Assembly (NCBI RefSeq): GCF_007896895.1
Contig: NZ_VOGW01000035.1
Span: 27,076 to 69,026 of the forward strand
DNA: 41,951 nucleotides
DNA from: Streptomyces misionensis
Lineage (GTDB): Bacteria; Actinomycetota; Actinomycetes; Streptomycetales; Streptomycetaceae
Direction: 5' to 3'
Below, one piece after another: positions 36,307 to 41,951 of this stretch. A model generated the notes under the pieces. The model had not been told where the DNA came from. It was given only the letters and a program-made list of their open reading frames with translations, and did no database searches. The translations under genes were made by a program, and so were the position numbers. The first letter of the stretch is position 1; every line of letters begins with the position of its first letter.

Positions 36307-36999
36307 ATGGCAGAACGCCCCACACCGCGGCACGGCGCGCCGGACCCGGAGGACGGCCCCGCGCGGGGCGACCTCGGACGGCGCCTGCGGAGGCGCCGCG
36401 CGGAACTCGGGCTCACCCGGGAGGAGGTGGCCGCCCGCGCGGGCATGGCCGAGGCCTACGTCGCCCATCTGGAGCGGCACAGCACCGCCGCGCCCGACTC
36501 CGGCACCCTGCTGCGGCTGGCCGGGGCGCTGCGCACCAGCCCCCAGGAACTCGGCGGCGGATACGCCGGGCTGCCCTCCGGCCTCGGACGGGCCTCCCGC
36601 AACCCGCGCCTCGGCGAGTTGGGCGAACAGGAGTGCAGGGAACTGCTGTCGACGCACGGGGTCGGCCGGTTCTCCGTCAGCACCGAGGGCGCGCCCGTCG
36701 TCCTGCCGGTGAACTACACCGTCGTGGACGACGCGATCGTGTTCCGCACCCGTGAGGGCTCCGTGATCAGCGAGGGGTTCGGCCGCGAGGTGGCCTTCGA
36801 GGTGGACCGGGTGGACGACGCGCTGAGCCAGGGCTGGAGCGTCCTGGTGCGCGGCACCGCCCAGCCGGTGACCGACGAGGCGGAGGCGGCGCGCCTCGCC
36901 GAGCGGGCGTACAGCGAACCCTGGGCGGGCGGGGAGCGCGACCTGTGGGTGCGGATCGAGCCGACGGCGTTCACGGGACGCCGTATCGAGGTGGGCTGA
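36307..36999 (+). CDS. XRE-type HTH fused to a pyridoxamine-5'-phosphate-oxidase-like domain
   Basis: The 230-residue fusion has an N-terminal Cro/C1-type helix-turn-helix (DLGRRLRRRRAELGLTREEVA, AEAYVAHLERHSTAAPDSGT; about residues 22-85). The C-terminal part is a split-barrel flavin-binding-like domain (GRFSVSTEGAPVVLPVNYTV, VVDDAIVFRTREGS, EVAFEVDRVDDALSQGWSVL and VRGTAQPVTDE; about 115-228). Such fusions are common in actinomycete stress and dormancy clusters. A flavin- or F420-dependent redox sensor role is possible but not shown. GAGGAG precedes the ATG. It converges on the CBS-BON gene. Confidence 0.9.
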   Translation: MAERPTPRHGAPDPEDGPARGDLGRRLRRRRAELGLTREEVAARAGMAEAYVAHLERHSTAAPDSGTLLRLAGALRTSPQELGGGYAGLPSGLGRASRNPRLGELGEQECRELLSTHGVGRFSVSTEGAPVVLPVNYTVVDDAIVFRTREGSVISEGFGREVAFEVDRVDDALSQGWSVLVRGTAQPVTDEAEAARLAERAYSEPWAGGERDLWVRIEPTAFTGRRIEVG

Positions 37000-37098
37000 G
37001 GGCGCCGGTCCGGTCCGGGGTTCTGCATGACGGGTGTCCGACGGGTCGGACCGGGCGCGCACCGGTGGTCGTCCGGCGGCGCCCGGGCGCCCGGCACG

Positions 37099-37722
37099 TC
37101 ACCCGGGCCGTGCCACCTCCTGCGGGGGTACGGGCGGCACGAGGTTGACGACCCCGACGACGCCGTCCAGTCGCCACGCCGCGAAGCCGGCCCGGGCGAT
37201 GGCGCCGCGCAGTTCCGCGCCGCCCGCCAGGGTCACCACACCGTCGCGCACGGAGACACCGACCGCGTCGGGCGGCAGCCCCAGCTCGCCCGCCACGATC
37301 TCCTCGCGGACCTGGCGGCGGATCTCGTCGTCGCCGCGCAGAAAGACCCGCAGCAGGTCCCGGCGGGTGACGATGCCGATCAGCCGGTCCTCCTCGTCCA
37401 CCACGGGCAGGCGCTCCACGCCGCGCCGCTCCATCAGCCGGGCCGCGTCCGGCACCCGCTGCTCGGGGTGGACGGTGACGGCGGGCGTCGACATCACCTC
37501 GCGTGCGGGCGGCTCGCCGGTCACGTCCGGCCACCGGGCGGCGCGTGCGCGGACCAGGTCGGAGGCCGAGACCACGCCGAGCACCTTGTCGTCGCGGTCG
37601 ATCACCGGCAGCCCGCTGATGCCGTGCCGGTCCAGCAACCGGGCCACGTCCGTGGACGGCGTCGTCTCCGACACGGTGACGACATCGTCGGTCATCACCT
37701 CGCCGATCGTGCTGTGGATCAC
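37099..37722 (-). CDS. CBS-domain pair plus BON-domain protein
   Basis: The 207-residue protein has two CBS motifs (IGEVMTDDVVTVSETTPSTD, HGISGLPVIDRDDKVLGVVS and VMSTPAVTVHPEQRVPDAAR, VERLPVVDEEDRLIGIVTRR; about residues 6-130). They probably bind adenine nucleotides. A BON domain follows (DDEIRRQVREEIVAGELGLP, GVVTLAGGAELRGAIARAGF), which in other proteins contacts membranes. I chose the GTG start at 37722 because AAGGAGGAAGG precedes it. The divergent neighbour is a universal stress protein, and a DosR-like box lies between them, so a hypoxia/dormancy role is likely. Confidence 0.9.
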   Translation of the reverse strand: MIHSTIGEVMTDDVVTVSETTPSTDVARLLDRHGISGLPVIDRDDKVLGVVSASDLVRARAARWPDVTGEPPAREVMSTPAVTVHPEQRVPDAARLMERRGVERLPVVDEEDRLIGIVTRRDLLRVFLRGDDEIRRQVREEIVAGELGLPPDAVGVSVRDGVVTLAGGAELRGAIARAGFAAWRLDGVVGVVNLVPPVPPQEVARPG

Positions 37723-38161
37723 GGGCCTTCCTCCTTCTCCGGTGCGCTCTTTCTCCGGTGCGCGAGCCCTGAGCGGCGGCCCCGCCCCTCCCCTCGGCCC
37801 GCGCGACGCCCCGGCCGCGCGCCTCCCCGCCCGTCCGAGCCGGTCCCCCCACCCTGCCGCCTCGGCCGCGCCGATCCGAGGGCCGGGCGCCCCCGTCAAG
37901 GGGACCTTTGGTCCCGGCCTCACCAGCCGTACGGTTCCGGCGACCACCGCCGCCCCCGCTGCCGCCACCGCCGCGTGCGGCACGGCGGGTGCCATCTGCG
38001 TACGGAGGGTGCCGGCCCGCCCTGGCATCGCCCCCACGCGGCCGGAGGAGGGCCCGAGCGGCCCACGGGCGGGAGGCCGCTCCAGGGGGCACGCTTGAGC
38101 TACGGAACGACGCCCGGCGTACGGCGGCGGCAAGTCTCGGCCCGGATCCGGAGGACGCATC
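37723..38161. promoter_or_regulatory. CBS/USP divergent region with a DosR/OsdR-like box
   Basis: In this 439-bp gene-free stretch GGGACC-TTT-GGTCCC (37901-37915) is a perfect palindrome resembling the DosR/DevR box (GGGACTWWAGTCCC core), which controls stress-protein genes in mycobacteria and, through OsdR, in Streptomyces. A 13-bp direct repeat TTCTCCGGTGCGC (37735-37747 and 37751-37763) lies near the CBS gene. TTGAGC at 38095 may be a weak -35 for the USP gene. Confidence 0.5.
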
Positions 38162-39043
38162 ATGGCTGGTCACATCGCGGCGGGAGTCGACGGCTCCCCG
38201 CAGAGCGTCGCCGCCGCCCACTGGGCCGCGCAGGAGGCGGTGCGCCGGGGCGCGGAACTGGTCGTGGTGCACGCCTGGCTGCCGAACGTGCGCCCGGCGC
38301 CGATCGCGACCCGGGACAGCACCGAACAGGGCTGGGCCGAGCGCGTGCTGCGGGAGGCGGTGGGCAGCGTGCGGGCGGCGCATCCCACGCTGCCCGTGAC
38401 CGGCCGGCTGATCGGCGACTCGCCGGTCCCCGCGCTGCTGTCGGCGGCCGAGGAGGCCGACACGCTCGTGCTGGGCTCGCTCGGGCTCAGCCGTGCGGCC
38501 GGGGTCCTCGTCGGCTCGGTCTCCCTGCGCGTCACGGGCCGCTCGCCCTGCCCGGTGGTGCTGGTGCGGGCCGGCCGCAGCGCCGCCGACGAGCACCTGC
38601 CGGCCGCCCCCGGACTCGCGCCCGACGAGATCCCGACCATCCCGTACCGCGCCGTCGTGCTCGGCCTGGACGTCCGCAACTCCTGCGACGAGCCGGTCGG
38701 GTTCGCCTTCGAGGCCGCCCGGCGGCGCGCCACCGAACTGCGCGTGTGCCACGTCTACGAGCCGGTCTCCGGTGAGAGCGCGTCCGAGGGGGCGGCCGCC
38801 GCCGAGCACGCCGTCATCGCGCTGCTGCGGCCGTGGCGCGAGAAGTACCCGGACCTGTCCGTCGCGACGACCGTCGTCGAAGGCCGGCCCGGTGACGAAC
38901 TCGTGCGCGCCACGGCCGAGGCGGGACTCGTCGTGGTGGGCCGCCGCATCACCGGCAGCCGGTTCGGGGAACGCCTCGGCCGTGTCGCCCACGCGGTCGT
39001 CCAGCACGCGGAGTGCCCGGTCGCGGTCGTACCGCACGAGTGA
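38162..39043 (+). CDS. tandem universal stress protein (UspA-type, two domains)
   Basis: The 293-residue cytoplasmic protein has two UspA domains. Domain 1 (about residues 1-140) begins HIAAGVDGSPQSVAAAHWAA and ends with the ATP-loop-like GSLGLSRAAGVLVGSVSLRV. Domain 2 (about 155-293) begins RAVVLGLDVRNSCDEPVGFA and ends GRRITGSRFGERLGRVAHAV before CPVAVVPHE. The G-x2-G-x9-G(S/T) ATP pattern is approximate in both. Such proteins are induced by hypoxia or other stress under DosR-type control. GGAGGAC precedes the ATG. Confidence 0.94.
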   Translation: MAGHIAAGVDGSPQSVAAAHWAAQEAVRRGAELVVVHAWLPNVRPAPIATRDSTEQGWAERVLREAVGSVRAAHPTLPVTGRLIGDSPVPALLSAAEEADTLVLGSLGLSRAAGVLVGSVSLRVTGRSPCPVVLVRAGRSAADEHLPAAPGLAPDEIPTIPYRAVVLGLDVRNSCDEPVGFAFEAARRRATELRVCHVYEPVSGESASEGAAAAEHAVIALLRPWREKYPDLSVATTVVEGRPGDELVRATAEAGLVVVGRRITGSRFGERLGRVAHAVVQHAECPVAVVPHE

Positions 39044-39077
39044 GGCACGAGTGAGGCCGAGTTGAGGGGAGGGCGGT

Positions 39078-39644
39078 TCAAGGAGCGGACGGTGCGGGGC
39101 GGTCCAGGCGCCAGACCACGTCGACGCCGACGCCGGACGGAGCCGCGGGCGGCGGTGCCGGTTCGCGCCGGACCTCGGTGAACCCCAGCCGGCGCGGTAC
39201 GGCGCTGCTGGCGGTGTTGGCCAGATCGTGGGTGATCTCCAGGTACGCCACGTGCGGCAGCGCGAACATCTCCGCGACCAGGGCCGCCGTCGCCCGGGTG
39301 GCGATGCCCCGGCCGGCGGCGGCAGGGTGCAGCCAGTACCCCAGCCGCCATCCCGCCGACCCGTCCCAGCGGTACGTCTGGCACATGCCGACGGGCGTGC
39401 CGTCCGGCACGACGGCGTAGGTGAAGACCTCGCCGCTCGCCCACTTCGCCTCGGACCTCGCCAGGAAGTCCCGGGTGCTCTGCTCGTCGTGCCCCTCGAC
39501 CCACGGCATCCAGGGGCTCAGGTGGTCCCGGGACTCCTCGATGAGCGTGAACGCCTGGGCGAAATCCCGCTACCCCCGCCAGCGCCGCAGGACGAAGCCC
39601 TCGCATTCGATGATCTGGCTCGGTCGGTCCATGAGCATCATCAT
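39078..39644 (-). pseudogene. GNAT-family N-acetyltransferase interrupted by an amber stop
   Basis: The minus-strand frame starting at one of three clustered ATGs (39644, 39641, 39638) encodes MLMDRPSQIIECEGFVLRRW, then RG, then TAG at 39570-39572, and continues in the same frame as RDFAQAFTLIEESRDHLSPW and MPWVEGHDEQSTRDF through the acetyl-CoA loop region (HPAAAGRGIATRATAALVAE). Intact relatives are about 185-190 residues in one frame, so this is a single nonsense mutation in an otherwise complete gene. A 143-residue product could start at ATG 39509, but it would lack the first strand and helix. Confidence 0.8.
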
Positions 39645-39744
39645 GGCCCCCCGGCGCGGGCGTCCCTTCACTGGGGCACCCCGCGACCGCCGTGGCGGCG
39701 AAACCGGTTCGACGGCCCGGGCCCCGTCGTCCGATCATGTGTTC

Positions 39745-40251
39745 ATGCCGTTGAGGGACACCCTCGCCCGAGTCGACGCGGATCTGGCCGCCGGCCGCGT
39801 CCCCGTCGCGCGTCAGCGTCTGCGCGGGCTGGTGTCGTCCTACCCCGACGACCCGGCGCCTCGCCGGCGGCTGGCCGAGGTGTACCGCCTGTACGGCGAG
39901 CCCGCGGAGGCGGGCCGCTGGATGTACCTCGAACCGGACCGGGAGGCGGCGGAGACAGCGGCCTTCGAGGCGAGGTACCGGACAGCTGCCGACCGCATGC
40001 GGGCGCTCGCCTGGCGGGGGCCGGAGTCGCTCGCCAGGACGGACTTCGCGAGAGAGCGACTGGCGGCGGTACGAGTCTCCTGCTCCCGGGCCGTGGGGCG
40101 CCCCGTCGACTGGGACGCGGTGCCGTCCGGCGGGGAACAGGACGGCCGCGGGCGCTCCTTCGCCGGTTCGGCGGCGGGGGCCGGGTGTCTGGTGGCCCTG
40201 CTCGCGTTCCTGGCCATCTGGGTGAACGGGCTCGTCGCCCTCTTCGAGTGA
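39745..40251 (+). CDS. small C-terminally membrane-anchored protein, DUF6584-like
   Basis: The 168-residue protein has a helical, charged body (MPLRDTLARVDADLAAGRVP, VARQRLRGLVSSYPDDPAPR and RRLAEVYRLYGEPAEAGRWM), which looks like a short TPR-like unit. A glycine-rich linker and one C-terminal membrane helix (AGCLVALLAFLAIWVNGLVAL) follow. I believe it belongs to the actinobacterial DUF6584 family, which has no known function to me. The ATG at 39745 has no clear ribosome-binding site and may be leaderless. Confidence 0.72.
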   Translation: MPLRDTLARVDADLAAGRVPVARQRLRGLVSSYPDDPAPRRRLAEVYRLYGEPAEAGRWMYLEPDREAAETAAFEARYRTAADRMRALAWRGPESLARTDFARERLAAVRVSCSRAVGRPVDWDAVPSGGEQDGRGRSFAGSAAGAGCLVALLAFLAIWVNGLVALFE

Positions 40252-40266
40252 CCGAGATCCTTGGAA

Positions 40267-40291
40267 GAGGCCGTCGCGACGAGGCCGTCGC

Positions 40292-40292
<1 letters not shown>
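40267..40292. repeat. 12-bp tandem repeat
   Basis: GAGGCCGTCGCG occurs at 40267-40278 and 40281-40292, separated by AC. It sits directly beside the second tRNA-like element, between it and the small membrane-anchored protein gene. Confidence 0.8.
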
Positions 40293-40459
<167 letters not shown>

Positions 40460-40463
<4 letters not shown>

Positions 40464-41951
40464 ACGGCGCCCCGGTGCGTCACGTGGCCGCCCGTCACCG
40501 TCAACACCACCGGTGCGTCGGCGAGTTCGTCGGCGCTCGCGTGCGCCGGGTCCACGCCGAGGGCGGTGAGGTCGGCGCGGTGGCCGGGGGCGACGCGGCC
40601 GGCGACGGCGGACTCGCCCGCCGCCGCGGCCGCGTGTGTGGTGCAGCCCTCCAGGGCCTGGAGCGGCGTCAGGCCGGTGCGGTGCGCGGCGGCGCCCCTG
40701 GGGCGCTGGGCGGTCGCGAGCACGGCGCGGACGTCGTAGTGCGCGATGGGCCAGTCCGAGCCGAGCGCGACCGTGGCGCCCGCCTCCCGCAGATCCCGCA
40801 ACCGCCAGGCCCGCGCCGCCCGCGCACCGCCGAGCCGGCGTGACCACTCGTCGGAACCGTCCTCGCGGGTGTAGCCGGTGTGCGGGGGCTGCATGGACGC
40901 CGCCACGCCCAACTCGGCGAAACGCGGAAGGAGTTCGTCGGGGGCCGTCTCGATGTGCTCGATCCGGTGCGCCCCCCGGCCGCCCGGCCCGAGCGAGGCG
41001 ACGGTGTCCAGGACGTGCCGTACGGCGGCGTCCCCGATGGCGTGGGTGGCGGCGCGGACCCCGGCCGCGTGCAGGGTGCGCACGGCCTTCGCGTAGGCGT
41101 GCGGGTCGGGCCAGAACGCGTCCGTGCCCCGGCCGTGGCAGTCGGGGTGGTCCAGCCAGGCGGTGCCGCCCTCCACGGTGCCGTCCATGAAGAACTTCAC
41201 CCCGCCGACCTGCCAGTGCCGCCCGCTCCGGCCCTGCAGCGCGATCAGCTCGTCCAGCGCCTCGGCGTCCGCGCCCGGCATGCACCAGGGCGCGAACCGC
41301 AGCCGCACCGGCAGGACCGTCTCCTCCGCCACCGCCGTCACCAGCTCCAGGTCCCCGCCGTCCATCACATGGGCGCCGGTCAGCCCGGTGGCGGCCATGG
41401 CGGACAGCAACTCCAGCAACCGCGCCCGGCGTTCGGCGGGCGTGGGGCTGGGCGCGACGGCCGTCACCAGGTCCATCGCGGCGTGCTCGACCAGGTGTCC
41501 GGTGGGCCTCCCGGAGGCGTCGCAGACCACCTCCGCGCGCTGCGCGAAGGAGCGCGGCCCGGACACCCCGGCGGCGGCCAGCGCGGCGGCGTTGGCGAGG
41601 GCGGAGTGGCCGTCGTAGAGGCGCAGCACGGCGGGGGTGTCGCCGAGGACGCCGGCCACCAGGTCGTGGTGGATCGGGCGGCCCTCGAAAGCGTTGTGGT
41701 CTAGGCCGTGCCCGAGCACCCAGCCCCCGACGCGCTCGGCCCCGGCGAGGGCCGCGCGCAGCCCGGCCAGGTCGCGCACGCCCGACAGATCCGTACCGGT
41801 CGCCATCTCCAGCCCCCACACCGGGTGGCTGTGGGAGTCGACCAGGCCGGGCACCAGATGCGCTCCGCGCAGGTCGACGACCTCGGTGCCGGGGCCGCGC
41901 CAGTCGCGTGTGTCGGCCGCCTCCCCGACCGCGGAGATCACCCCGTCGCGT
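40460..41951 (-). CDS. amidohydrolase family protein (YtcJ-like), N-terminus outside the window
   Basis: The C-terminal 497 or so codons of a metal-dependent amidohydrolase are present; the frame is open to the right edge, so the start is missing. Visible parts are the metal-binding DSHSHPVWGLE, FMDGTVEGGTAWLDHPDCHG, THAIGDAAVRHVLDT, HRIEHIETAPDELLPRFAEL and the late GSDWPIAHYDVRAVLA with the catalytic Asp, then APGHRADLTALGVD in the C-terminal beta sandwich. YtcJ-like enzymes cleave C-N bonds in unknown amides; no substrate can be assigned. Its TGA lies at the edge of repeat copy 2. Confidence 0.9.

Noticed and set aside
39570..39572. Recoding of the GNAT amber codon by one of the tRNA-like elements
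   Set aside because: The tRNA-like elements have no CUA anticodon and no normal anticodon loop, so a simple nonsense mutation is the better explanation.

Overview
This 42 kb window is high-GC actinobacterial DNA and almost certainly comes from a Streptomyces chromosome. Third codon positions are nearly all G or C, GTG and TTG starts are common, several genes have leaderless promoters (a TANNNT box 6-7 nt before ATG), and many encoded families are Streptomyces-typical. The gene content is accessory (resistance, stress, secreted and membrane proteins), with no long biosynthetic cluster.

Layout. 0-5 kb: a four-gene operon with overlapping stops and starts for a PaoABC/xanthine-dehydrogenase-type molybdenum enzyme plus its XdhC maturation factor. 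5-7.4 kb: a flavoprotein oxidoreductase behind a 26-bp palindrome, and an unknown soluble protein. 7.4-13.6 kb (minus strand): an OmpR-type two-component system, a very hydrophobic membrane protein and an MMPL transporter. 13.8-15.6 kb: an L33 paralogue without zinc cysteines, a two-gene operon of small proteins, and a secreted SGNH lipase. 15.7-17.3 kb: a rifamycin monooxygenase (Rox) preceded by a close match to the rifamycin-associated element. 17.5-19.1 kb: an NAD(P)-dependent oxidoreductase and a divergent TetR regulator with two matching operators. 19.2-20.8 kb: a small secreted repeat protein, a degraded insertion sequence and a membrane protein. 20.8-25 kb: a secreted alpha/beta hydrolase, a secreted serine protease, a YaaH-type transporter and a membrane protein.

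25.2-30.5 kb holds a coherent redox/haem-sensing locus in the order furA-katG, hbpS (convergent), senS-senR. It matches the furS-cpeB/hbpS/senS-senR system described in S. reticuli, and a perfect 22-bp palindrome lies between hbpS and senS. 30.6-33.5 kb carries a class A beta-lactamase with a divergent LysR regulator and a beta-lactamase-like partner, the blaL/blaA/blaB arrangement known from S. cacaoi. An ArsR regulator and a VOC protein follow. 34.7-36.1 kb encodes a Cml-type chloramphenicol exporter with an upstream leader peptide and attenuator-like hairpin. 36.3-39 kb holds stress proteins: an HTH-flavin-binding-like protein, a CBS-BON protein and a tandem universal stress protein, with a DosR-like box between the last two. 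A GNAT gene broken by an amber stop, a small membrane-anchored protein and the C-terminal part of an amidohydrolase end the window.

The least explained feature is a pair of nearly identical tRNA-Ser-like elements (34541-34633 and 40294-40386, minus strand). Each has a conserved upstream hairpin and sits directly after the stop codon of a gene. They have good acceptor, D, variable and T arms, but I cannot fold a normal seven-base anticodon loop. They may be tRNA-derived repeats or a non-decoding tRNA-like RNA.
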